From: Mesostigma viride | Taxonomy: Eukaryota > Streptophyta > Mesostigmatophyceae > Mesostigmatales > Mesostigmataceae | Assembly: GCA_009746045.1 (NCBI GenBank) | Contig: RPFO01000138.1 | Span: forward strand, 973,259 to 1,037,258 | Length of the DNA stretch: 64,000 nt | Direction: 5' to 3' | In this document: piece after piece, positions 53,106 to 63,342 of the stretch | Position numbering within the stretch: the first letter of the stretch is position 1 | Layout: every line of letters begins with the position of its first letter | The notes under the pieces: model-generated | What the model saw: only the letters and a program-made list of their open reading frames with translations | Databases searched by the model: none | What the model was told of the DNA's origin: nothing | Translations under genes and position numbers: made by a program

Positions 53106-54094
53106 AATTAAAAATTACAATTAAATTATAACATGCCTCCGTTGGGAGATCATGTAGCACATATTCCTTGATGGATGGGTGGGGTGGAAGGAGCCGCGTA
53201 ATCGAACTAACCTAACTCTACTCTAGCTAGTCTAGAAAAGTCCTAACTACCCTACTCATCAAAACGCCTCCTCCGCTTGGGGGGAGGTGGTATGCCCACA
53301 GGGTCGGGCGTGTGAGCCTTGACAATCCTCTTCCACCGCCTCTTGTTCTGCATGGCGGTCCAAAGAAGGGAGAGAGAGTGGATGCGGTATTCAAACTGGG
53401 CTGGGACCAGTAGGTCATCCAGCAACATCTGTACGTAGTTCGTGACATGTTTCCCTACCTTTTTGGCAATGCCCTTGGGGCCAGGCCAGGTCAGAATGTG
53501 CCGCCCTGGCTGGCCAAGCCGCTGGGGGCCGGCCAGACCAAGGGCGGTGTCGACCTGGCTGGTGCGAGCAAGGTGTCCTACAAATGCTATCCTACGCTGT
53601 CTAATCTCGTCCGAAATACAAGGCATGCCCTGATACAAAGACTCTGCTGACGGGCGCTTGAAAAACCCTACGTTCAGGACCTGTCGGAGCATCCTGTAAA
53701 CTGTGCCGTCTAGCCTAGATGCCAGTGTGGGGGTGAGTGTCCACGCCTCGGCGCCATACGTGAGCACCGTGAGGACGAGGACCTTGAAGAGCATGCGCTT
53801 GCGGTGATCGCCCAGGCCCTTGGAGCGCCAGTAGGTGTTGAGCGAACGGAGCCTAGCCCAGGCCAGGCCAATGCGGGTGTCCACATCGTCGGCTGTGTCA
53901 GGAAGCCAGCTCCCTAACATTTTGAAGCGGTCGCGGAACGGGACCGTCGTCCCGTCGAGCAGGCGCGGCAGCGGCGGTGGACTGGAGGCCCCAATCACCA
54001 TCGCCTCAGTTTTGACACTAATCTCCAACCCCACCGCCCTCGCCTCCAGGCCCAGACAGTCCAGCCAGGTCTGAATGTCCTCGGGGCGCGCGAT
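53106..54094 (-). pseudogene. LINE RT C-terminal half and 3' end, split by an ORF1-only retroposon
   Basis: A minus-strand open frame at 53252-54034 and its upstream extension encode WLDCLGLEARAVGLEISVKT, FKMLGSWLPDTADDVDTRIG, VLTVLTYGAEAWTLTP and RLDGTVYRMLRQVLN. A basic end (PPPPKRRRRFDE) precedes the stop. The short 3' UTR carries CTCCGTTGGGAG (53140-53151) and an AT-rich tail at 53107-53132. The other half of the RT is at 56011-57316. The reading joins exactly across the 12-bp duplication. Confidence 0.85.
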
Positions 54095-55998
54095 TAATTA
54101 ATTAATTAAAATCATAGCTCCGTTGGGAGCATATGTAACACATAGCCCTGAGAAAGGGGCATCTATGGGTTTGTAATACAATCAGGGCTACAACCTGCAG
54201 GTGGAGGATGTACAACTGTCACCTGCTCTGGGTGCACAAGGTGCACCTGCACCGCCATGATGGTTCATGCCTCCTTATCAAGCACAGGCACCCAGGGGGG
54301 GCTTGAGGAGAGGGCCTAGAAGGCCTGCATGACATATGGGGTGGAGGGTATGTGGCTAGGCTATAGCTGGTGTACACATGGCATCTCAGCAGAGAGTAAC
54401 TCCCTGCATAGGCATCGCATGGCTAAATTCTTAATGCATCATCCATGGGAGGTCCCATTGTAGGCTGGGCGCGGCTAAATACTGAAAGCAACATCCATGG
54501 GGGCCATTATGGGCGCACATGCGCGTGGGCCACTTGCAAAGGCTAAGCCTATCTAATCTACACTACTGGTATATTCCCTAGTCTGGGGTGGCAGGAGGGG
54601 CCTGCCAGGGCTTGTGGTCAACGTGGATGACCGCCCCCCTCCAGTATACCGGCTTCCCCCCTGCACGCTGCCGGAGCTGAAGGTAGGTCGGCCATAGCTC
54701 GCGTCGCCGCTGTTGCTGGGCCAGGGTCAAGTCGTCGTCCAGCGTGAAGCGAGTCTCCGCGAGCTTCTTGCGGCATTTAAGGAACGCCAGCTTGTCCGTC
54801 ATGTACTTAAAGGTGAGGAGCACGGGTGCCGGGCCAGCCTTCCCCCGCGCGCGGGGGAGGCGGACAGCCGACATGTCCAGCTCACCAGTGAGTAACATGG
54901 GGGCAAGAATGGCGCGCTTAACTGCCTCAAGGAGACTCGTGGAGGTCTCACCTGCCGGCTGGTCGAAGTGCTTGACGATGACATTGTGGCTGCGCTTGTC
55001 GAGCTCGGCCGCCTCGCGAAGGTCGAGGGCTTGTTGCTTGAGTTGTGCCGCGATGGTGGAGGTGGTGGAGGTGGTATGATGCTTAAGCAAGTCCGCCCAG
55101 GTGGAGGGAACATCACTGGCCGGGCCAGCAGGTGCCGGCTGGGCAGCGATTTCCTGCACCGCTTGGGCGGTGAGGCCGGCGGTGTCATGCAAGCTCTCAA
55201 GGGCGGTGGCGGTGGCTTGAAGGCGTTGGTCGAGGTCGAGGAGCTGGGCTTTGATGTCGGCAGTGAAGGCGGAAACGGCGGTGGAGGTGGAGGCGGCGGC
55301 GGTGGAAATGTGAGGAAGTTCAGCAGTCAGCGTGCCGCCGATTGCTGAAATGTCGGCAGCAAGGGGGGTCACGTGCTGCTGAAAGGCTTCCGCGAGGATG
55401 GAACGAAGGGTGGGGGCGGTGACGGTTGCAGCCCAGATCTCGCCGTCGGAGCGCTGGAGAAGGGAGTTGAGGATGGCGTGCTGGAGTTCGGGGCGGGGGA
55501 TGTTTCCGGGCAGCGGGAGGGGGAGCCATCGGCGGCCGTCCGGGAGGAGGAGGCGACGGTTGGAGTGGAGATGGTGGCACAGGTCGTGAAGCGAAGCGTA
55601 ATCCCCGAAGAAGATGCAGCGCATAGCATCGGTCGGAGAAATGGTGGCCCAGTCGTAATCTGCGACCTTGAAAGGGGCCGAAAGCGCGGTTCTGAGGGCT
55701 TGAAGACCCTCCTGTTTGGTCGGCTGAGCGGGTGCGCTTGGGGTCAGGCGATGCAGATGGCGAGGCGTTAAGGCCGGGAGGTTGCTGGACGACCACCAGT
55801 GCACGACTAGTGTCATCGCCGCCTGCCGGACCTGATGGCGAAGCTGCAGCCGGAGCTGCAGACGTATTTTCATTGCCGAGCGCAGCCGCCAGGCTGCGTT
55901 GCGTAGAGGCGCGTTTATTCGCCATATATTGCGTAATAGCGTCGGGAAATTATATCAGCATGTGCGTCTTAGAAAGACGAAGCGATTGTGATATTCAT
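54095..55998 (-). mobile_element. Full-length ORF1-only retroposon (1.9 kb) with 12-bp target duplication
   Basis: Flanked by GGGGCGCGCGAT at 54083-54094 and 55999-56010. The 3' end on the left has a TTAA-repeat tail (54095-54108) and hairpin GCTCCGTTGGGAGC. The 5' end on the right starts with TGAATATCAC. The only gene is ORF1. It sits inside the RT gene of a LINE in the same orientation. Confidence 0.9.
54578..55925 (-). pseudogene. L1-type ORF1 protein, one frameshift
   Basis: The start MANKRASTQRSLAAALGNEN lies at 55925. The frame changes near 55715, after SPDPKRTRSAD. The remainder is open to 54578: KVADYDWATISPTDAMRCIF, then HVTPLAADISAIGGTLTAEL, and a coiled-coil-like stretch LLDLDQRLQATATALESL. 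The RRM-like part is RSHNVIVKHFDQ and VLLTFKYMTDKLAFLKCRKK. The C-terminal block is FTLDDDLTLAQQQRRRELWP. Total length is about 447 codons. This domain order is that of L1 ORF1p, a nucleic-acid chaperone that coats element RNA. It is the best-preserved ORF1 here. Confidence 0.85.
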
Positions 55999-56010
55999 GG
56001 GGCGCGCGAT

Positions 56011-57316
56011 GAGGGTGGTGTCATCCGCATAAATCAGGTCGGCCAGGCGGTAGCCAGGCTCAACCCCGCCGTGCTCTTTCTCGTTAAGGATGTCCAAGCC
56101 TGGCTCGAACCCCTTAAGAGCAGTAAAGCGCGCACGTGCTCGGCGCATGACGTGATCCACGACAATAATGAACAGGTATGGGGACAGGACACAACCTTGC
56201 CACACCCCGTGGTGAAGGGGGAATGGTGGGGTGGTGCCTTCCGCAGTCCGCACTACTGCCTGTGAGCCCTCATACAGCCGGCGAATGGCAGCAATAAACG
56301 CAGGTGGCACTCGATCCAGAGCTAGGATGGCCCAAAGAGCCTCCCAGAGGACCGTGTCAAAGGCCTTGATATAGTCAACAAAAATGAAGACCAGCGGCAA
56401 ACTGTCAGGGGGAAGGCGACGCACCTCCTCCATCAACCGGCGCGCGACAAACACAGCCATGACAGTGTTACGACCACGACGGAAACCCATCTGAGACTCA
56501 CCCAGGTGTGGGTCCAGCGCGGCGCGGAGCCTGTGCAGCATCATGCGCATGAAGACCTTCAGCGCGGCGCTCTGGAGGCAGACACCCCGGTAGTTACCGG
56601 GGTCAGCAGCAGAGCCCTTCTTTTACAGCATGACGCGGATGGCCGTCTGCCACTCAGCAGGCGGAGGCTCGTCAGAAAGCAGGACACGGTTGCAGAACGC
56701 CAGCAGAAGATCCCTAACCGCCGGATCAGGGGTCTTCAGCAGCTCGGCAGAAAGGTGGTCAGCACCGACCGCCGCATCGTACCGCAGGCGAGCAAGGGCG
56801 CCGTCCAGTTCCTTCAGAGTGAAGGGGTGGACGACGTCGTCAGTGGCAAGGCAGCCCTCCTGCAAGGCCGGGACTTGGTAGTCCGCGGCCGAGGAGGGGG
56901 GCGCTGGCGGCGGCGGGGGTCCGGCAACCCCAAGCTAGGCGGGCGGCCGTCTCGGGGTGAAGCGGCGGAGGGGGGGCGCGAGCCCCACCGGTCAAGGAAA
57001 CATTGTGGGCCAACCAGCGGTCAAGGCTGACCGGCGCCGTGCCGTCCCCCGTGTGCTCCACCGGGGTGCGCTGCCGCCGGCCGCCGAGCCGGTCGAGGTG
57101 GTACCACATGTCCTTGCCCTGGTTGCGAGCCTGGCAGGCCTTGGCATCCGCGATGCACTGGGCCGCCTCCGCGTCCTGAGCGTGCTCGTAGGCCTCCACG
57201 AGGGCGGCCTTGAGCACCGGTTTCTGCAGCGGGTCCCGGTTACGCTTGAGGCGGTGCCGGGCGGCCAAGACCTTGGGGTCCAGAAGAAGTCGAAACACCA
57301 TGGAAATACCAAGCAT
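56011..57316 (-). pseudogene. LINE RT N-terminal half, 5'-truncated, one stop and one frameshift
   Basis: Reads RNQGKDMWYHLDRLGGRRQR, then in another frame FTLKELDGALARLRYDAAVG and EWQTAIRVML. An in-frame TAA (56620-56622) precedes KKGSAADPGNYRGVCLQSAA, MGFRRGRNTVMAVFVARRLM, FIFVDYIKAFDTVLWEAL, GVWQGCVLSPYLFIIVVDHV and ADLIYADDTTLIA. These are the finger and palm motifs of a non-LTR reverse transcriptase. No endonuclease domain is visible; the element stops at about 57316. Confidence 0.88.
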
Positions 57317-57799
57317 GGTGCCGCAGCAGACCCGAGTCTTGACGTAATAATATGTATGCCGGTTTCCAGGGTTTCCGCATGAAAGTTGGGTGAGAACTGG
57401 AAAAAACTACGTTTCCTTTGCCCCAGTACCTCAACAAACTCGTAGAAACCTAATTATCAACCTTTGAACGCATCATATCATGGTCGTGCCACCCAACAGC
57501 CACTAAAATTCGCGCGAAAACTGGCGAGATCCACCTGCCGCCATCGCCGTCGTCTTCACCTTCGTCCCGCGAAAATTCCTGATTTCAGTAGTACATATTT
57601 GTTTGCAGCTGTCACAAAAAAAATACAAAAAATACCAGCATTTTTTCTTGAATTCTATGAGATGTTTCTGACCTATGTTGAAAGTTTCAGACCAAAAATC
57701 GCATGTTTAATAGGTTTGCCACGTGTCAGATTACAACGCGATACATCGCGTTCTAACCCTACAACGCGATGTATCGCGTTGTAAAAAAACACGGGTTAA
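57317..57799. other. Unassigned repeat-rich segment with two 18-bp palindromes
   Basis: AACGCGATACATCGCGTT (57735-57752) and AACGCGATGTATCGCGTT (57763-57780) lie in tandem. AAAAAAACACGGGTTAA follows, whose complement occurs at 47686-47702 next to GAACGCGATATATC. It may be the end of an undescribed element. Confidence 0.45.
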
Positions 57800-57852
57800 T
57801 GCTCCGTGACTCCCCAACGGGAGCACGAGTCTAATTAATTAATTAATTAATA
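57800..57852 (+). mobile_element. 3' end of a TTAA-tailed retroposon
   Basis: Plus-strand GCTCCGTGACTCCCCAACGG, then GAGCACGAGTC and a TTAA-repeat tail (57833-57851). Same type as at 52770-52810. Confidence 0.7.
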
Positions 57853-58277
57853 GCAGCCAAAGTTAGGCCAATCCAAAGCATCGCGGAGGCGTAGCTCCAG
57901 TACAGCATTCATAACACACAAAGTCTACTTAACCCTACGGCTTCGCAAGGCAACACCCTTGTTGCCTGTTTAGGCAACATGTTTTGAAACAACATCATCA
58001 TAGAGGCTACAAAAACAGCAAGTAGCTCACGCTTCCGCTAGGCTGTTTATAATACAGGTTCGGGACAGGGAAGCATGCCAGCCTATGACACAAAACCACG
58101 TTTTACTTCCCAGAGTTATGGGTGCCATAGCTGGTCCCACAAAAGAATGAATAAAAACAAGTTTTTAAACTGAAATGTTATAACAAATGCCATTTTCCCT
58201 CAAACGTGGGCACATGGCTCACGCTTGCCACCCAGGGGCCCTGCCCGACCCCCCAGGTCGCCCCCTTGCGGGCAGCT
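57853..58277. other. Downstream region of the thrombospondin-repeat gene
   Basis: Probably includes the 3' UTR of the minus-strand gene that stops at 58278. No other feature was recognised. Confidence 0.45.
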
Positions 58278-60782
58278 TTATGGCGGCAGCGGCTCCACGT
58301 GTAGCTGCATATGCGCGTGCAGGCCGCCGTACGTGGTGGTGTTCTCGAACGCGAGGAAGCCGGCAAGGATGGTCTTCCCCCCGTCGATGGAGAAGCCGTC
58401 GAATACAAAGTCCCATGTGCACCCGTTGCTGTCAAACGTGCCCAGCAGCGCATTCACATTCTGCTCGATCGTCATGATGTCCGCGTTCGCCACCGCTGAG
58501 ATGTCTGGGTCTATGTTGGGAGTGAAGTTGAGCGACAGCGTCACGCGCACAGGGTCGGTGCGCACCGCGATTGGGGACTTGATGTCCAGAACCAGCTCCA
58601 GGGGGATACTGCCGATGCTGCTGCTGTACGTCATCCCATTGGCGTACTGTTGGGAGGGAGGGGGGGCACCAAGTGGAGGGGGGAAACAGAGAAAGATGAA
58701 TGTTCAGCGGTCAGCATGCAGCCGCGGATCAAAATGCCCTAATGAGAGTGGGAGGATGGGCCACCGAGGGGAATGAGCACGCGTGCACCCTTGTCCTGCG
58801 TGCGTCTTTACAGGGTTCCCACACAAATGGGGGCGGCACATGGATCAAAGGTAGCACATACCAGCCAGCGGGACCACTTGAGAGGGGTGGCTGCGTGCGC
58901 CAGCAGGAACCCTTGGTCCCAGGACCAGCGTGCAAATTCGTGGTGACCGATCTAGCATCCTCTTTGCACTAATGCGCAGGCCGCCCGGCCGCCTGGCCGC
59001 CTGGCCGCCCACCCACCCACCCGCCCGCCAGGCCCCCTGCCCGCCCCGCCCGCCCGCCCGCCCGCCCGCCCGCCCGCCGCCCGCCCGCCCGCCCGCCGCC
59101 CGCCCGCCCGCCCGCCGCCCGCCCGCCGCCCGCCCGCCGCCCGCCCGCCCGCCCGCCCGCCCGCCCGCGCCCGCCGCCCGCCCGCCCGCCCGCCGCCCGC
59201 CCGCCCGCCGCGCCGCCGCCCGCCCGCCCGCCCGCCCGCCCGCCTGCCCGCCCGCCCGCCCGCCCGCCCGCCCACCCGCCAATCCTCTCTCCTGCCCTAC
59301 TGCCCTACTGTCCTCCTGCTATCCTCCCCCTGCCCCCCTGCCCATATGCGTGCGTGCGTGCCTGCTTGCGCGCTCGCTCACCTGGATGTCCACCAGCTTG
59401 AGCGAGTCCGACCCATGGGTGGTGAAGGAGCAGTCCGACACGCAGGGCAGCTCAATGCGGTTGCTGAACGATGGCTGGCTCTCGTCCGTCAGGCCCCACA
59501 CCACCTTCTTGTCCGTGCGCTCCAGGCAGCTGGCGCACATCACGTCAGCCGTCAGCAGCGTGGCCTCCGCGTTGCCCATGATGACCGGGTACTGCGACAC
59601 CTCCGGGTTGCGCCCGTTGCACAGGTCGCACGCGTCGCCGATGTAGTCCCCATCCGTGTCCCCTTGGTCCCCGTTGGACGCAAGAGGGCAGTTGTCACAA
59701 GCGTCCGCGACGCCATCGCTGTCAGTGTCAGCCTGGTCGGCGTTGGCCTTGTCCACACAGTTGTCGCACACGTCGCCCACACCATCGCCGTCACCGTCCT
59801 TCTGGTCTGCGTTGCGTGTGCCCGGGCAGTTGTCGCACGCGTCCCCAAACCCATCGCGATCCTTGTCCGCCTGGTTGCTGTTGGGCACGCCACGGCAGTT
59901 GTCGCAGGCGTCCCCCACTCCGTCCTCGTCGCTGTCGACCTGGTCCGCGTTGGGTGTGTTCGGGCAGTTGTCGCACTTGTCACCGTCACCATCCCCATCC
60001 GCATCCGCCTGATTGGGGTTGAAGTCGCCACGGCAATTGTCGCACGCATCGCCTACGCCGTCGCCGTCACTGTCAGCCTGGTCAAAGTTCACGGTACCTG
60101 GGCAGTTGTCGCACGCGGCACCGATCCCATCCCCATCGATATCCGCCTGGTTGGGGTTCGCCGTATCCACACAATTGTCGCAGGCGTCCCCCACACTGTC
60201 ACGATCCCGATCAGCCTGGTCGGGGTTGGGTTCGAGGAGACAGTTGTCACAGGCATCGCCAACTCCATCCCCGTCGGTGTCAGCCTGGCTGGGATTTGAA
60301 GCCGCCGGGCAGTTGTCGCAGGCGTCACCGATCTTATCACCATCGCGGTCCGTCTGGTCACGGTTCGCCACGCTCACACAGTTATCGCAGGCGTTCCCAA
60401 CCCCATCACCGTCCGTGTCGGCCTGGTCGGGGTTCGCCACCTTGGGGCAGTTGTCAGGTTTCGGATCGATATCCGTCTTGTTATCTCCATCCTGGTCTAT
60501 GCAGGGCGGAAAATATCCAGTGCGGAGCTTGAACTGATCCGCCAGCCGGTTGCAAGCCACTAGTGTCTTCGGAAGCATGGCCGAGCAATTTTGCGCATAG
60601 CAATAAGATACGCAGAGTCCTTGCGCACCCTGTATCTGAAACCAGGGCGCCGTCGGCTGGAGGCACCAATCATGAACCACTGCATCCTTGGTATCCGCCA
60701 ACAACAAGCGTGACGATGCATTCACGGCTGTTATGGAAAGAAGGGCACAAACCGCGAGTATGGCTTTGTATGTTATCTTCAT
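58278..60782 (-). CDS. Secreted thrombospondin type-3 repeat protein, two exons
   Basis: Exons 59382-60782 and 58278-58646 join in phase 0 to give 589 aa. The start [20 protein letters not shown] is a typical signal peptide, so the product is likely secreted or at the cell surface; an earlier in-frame ATG at 60869 would hide it. Residues 40-95 are Cys-rich. From residue 110 there are 12 tandem 23-residue units of the form CDNCPxxxNxDQADxDGDGV, the Ca2+-binding thrombospondin type-3 repeat. The array ends [15 protein letters not shown]-terminal region of about 200 residues ([20 protein letters not shown], then [20 protein letters not shown]) looks beta-rich and matches nothing I can name. The intron is a long CCCG-type repeat. 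The gene is divergent from CBF5. Confidence 0.88.
58975..59278. repeat. GCCCGCCC-type GC-only repeat in the thrombospondin-repeat intron
   Basis: Some 300 bp made almost only of CCGCCCG units, including runs of (CCCG)n. On the coding (minus) strand this is G-rich and quadruplex-prone. Confidence 0.95.
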
Positions 60783-62148
60783 TTCTTTAACATGTCGATC
60801 CAGAGCTATAACTGAAGCCACATGCGGAGGAAGGTGGCTACGCCTTAAAAAGCACTTGCATGCGTTCAAGAGAAAAGGCTTCTCAACAAGGCTTTTTCGT
60901 ACTGCGACAGAAATATCAGTTATACGCTATGGCCTAGGTAAATGACTTCCGCACGGCGATACGTGTAGGTTACCATACACAAGCAAGCCCGGGCGGAGCC
61001 TTGCTGCCTATTTTTCGATCGGAGCCATTTCCCGCGGCACGCACGCGGTATCACTTGTTAGGTGGCAGATTTCCCGGTGGCCGGTAGTTCAGGAAGGTCA
61101 GTCAGCTTCCGGGAAAATGTCAGTCAGTTTTATGGACGCGGAAGGATTGTAACGACCGGCACGTGCGCTTCAGTCCACGCAATTGATGTAGTTTCTGGAG
61201 ATCGTTACAGTATGTACTACAACTGGTCATCTTTCTAGTAGACAATCGCTGCTCTTGTTCGGTTGGCGCTGGGGCAGTACGGGAATGGTTGCCGGCAAAG
61301 TTGCGCGCTAAGTTGACGTGCTGCATGGAGACGTGCGCTCCTCAAGTGGACGCTCTCTGATCTTCCTGGCAAGGAGATGGATATGCAGGCCAGCAGCTGA
61401 CGTGGTACCTCTTCACCTTACGATATTCCTATTGGTTAATAAAATTACCCATTTACCCAAGGATTTACCCAGGATTTACCCGGAAAATATGCAGCAGCTG
61501 ACGACCAGCTGCGGAGTGCGGACGTTCGGTTTGTTCAGTTCGTACACTTAAACACGTACGGAATTCAGCAAACTTTTGGACTGTTGGGTGGTCAGTATCC
61601 GATGATGCAACCGTCCATGTCCCCGCTGAGTATCTTTGTTTCTTGTACGTTTGTGATGGCATGCTGTTCAGTGTCTTGGCCCTCGGCCGTTTCCAATTCT
61701 CTGCTGCCCATGTGCGGCGTCAAACATCAACAACAACAACACCGGGAATAAACTCAACACTAGTATCTGCTGTAAGCGGAACCGCAGACAACTCAACAGT
61801 ATTTAGGGCGCTGGCGCCGCGCGCCATGCCCGGCTGCGCCGCGCCAAGTTGTGGAGTGTGGTCGCCACCAACACACCTAGTCAGCAGTGACAACTGACAA
61901 GGCAGCGGGCCCAATTACTGCTGCCTGCTGCCTGCCCCGGAAGCCCAAGTCGGACCGCCTGGGGAGTGGGGATCGATGCCGGCCATCGCGTGCAAGCGCT
62001 GCCAAACCGAGCTGTGTGGCATGAGCACAGAGGGAGTCCGGTGGCATTTGTGAAAGGGAAGTGGCTTCAATCGTAACGTTCTCACCAATGCTATTAACCT
62101 CGGAGTGGGTGCAATAGTTGCAATTTAGTGTCAAAAGGGTGGGTCACC
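60783..62148. promoter_or_regulatory. Divergent intergenic region between the thrombospondin-repeat gene and CBF5
   Basis: A 1.37-kb stretch with both genes reading outwards, so it should hold both promoters. I found no clear TATA box near either start and no further gene. ACTTCCCTTTCACAAATGCC and similar motifs near CBF5 have no known meaning to me. Confidence 0.45.
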
Positions 62149-63117
62149 ATGGCGGATGTCGACGACAAGAAGAAGAAGAAAAAGAAAAAGAGCGAAGATG
62201 TCGGCGAGGATGCACTGGGGGCAGTCCAGGCAAGCACGGATTTCCTGATAAAGCCGGACAGTAAAGCAAGCTCTTTGGACACTTCCCAGTGGCCATTGCT
62301 GCTGAAGAACTACGACAAATTGAATACGCGAACAGGGCATTACACGCCTATCCCAACCGGGTATTCCCCGCTGAAGAGGCCGCTGCACGATTACGTGCGG
62401 TATGGGGTTCTGAATCTTGATAAGCCGTGCAACCCCTCGTCTCACGAGGTCGTGGCATGGATCAGGCGTATTCTGCGCGTAGAAAAGACCGGGCACAGTG
62501 GAACCCTGGATCCCAAGGTCAGCGGCTCGCTGATTGTTTGCATCGAGCGAGCCACACGGCTGGTGAAGGCCCAGCAGGGCGCCGGGAAGGAGTACGTGGG
62601 CATTGTCCGCCTTCATAGTGCTGTGGACCATTCCAAGGTCGGCCGTGCGGTGGAGACGCTCACAGGTGCCCTTTTCCAACGGCCGCCGCTCATTTCTGCC
62701 GTGAAGAGGCAGCTTCGTATTCGCACCATTTACGAGAGCAAGCTTCTCGAATACGACAGCGAGAGGCACCTGGGCGTCTTCTGGGTGTCCTGCGAGGCGG
62801 GCACATACGTGCGTACGCTATGTGTGCACCTGGGCCTGCTGCTGGGCGTGGGCGGCCACATGCAGGAGCTGCGCCGCGTGCGGTCGGGCATCATGGGCGA
62901 GAAGGACAACTTGGTGACAATGCACGACGTGCTGGACGCGCAGTGGATGTATGACAACTTCAAGGACGACAGCTACCTGCGACGCATCATCATGCCACTG
63001 GAGCGGCTGCTGATCAACTACAAGCGCGTGGTGGTCAAGGACAGCGCGGTTAATGCAGTGTGCTACGGCGCCAAGCTCATGATCCCGGGCCTGCTGCGCT
63101 ACGAGTCCGGCATCGAG
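62149..63117 (+). CDS. CBF5: Dyskerin/Cbf5 H/ACA pseudouridine synthase, first exon only
   Basis: Catalytic subunit of H/ACA snoRNPs, which converts uridine to pseudouridine in rRNA and snRNA and helps form telomerase RNP. It acts in the nucleolus. The exon encodes 323 residues from MADVDD, in a good context (CACCATGG). Lys-rich [11 protein letters not shown] is a nucleolar-targeting patch. The dyskerin-like domain starts near residue 45 ([20 protein letters not shown]). The TruB catalytic loop [12 protein letters not shown] has Asp121. [20 protein letters not shown] is the later TruB motif, and [20 protein letters not shown] starts the PUA domain. The donor GTGCGT is at 63118. The rest of PUA and the usual Lys-rich tail must lie beyond the window, since no continuing exon was found to 64000. 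Confidence 0.95.
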
Positions 63118-63311
63118 GTGCGTGCCGCAGGGATGGGGGGGGGGGTGAAGCGACAAATGAGCATGGGGGGGTAAAGGAAGGGAGGGAGAAGGGAGGGGGG
63201 AGGGGGGGGCGAAAGGATACAGGCAGGCGGGCAGGCGGGCAGGCGGGCAGGCGGGCAGGCGGGCAGGCGGGCAGGCGGGCAGGCGGGCAGGCGGGCAGGC
63301 AGGCAGGCGGG

Positions 63312-63342
<31 letters not shown>

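Noticed and set aside
58845..59646. Gly/Arg/Ala-rich or Pro-rich open frames over 58.9-59.6 kb
   Set aside because: Translations of the CCCG repeat and antisense shadow of the thrombospondin exon; the region is spliced out of that gene.
59346..60299. 317-codon plus-strand frame opposite the thrombospondin repeats
   Set aside because: Val/Ala-rich mirror of the DGDGVGDAC repeats, not an independent gene.
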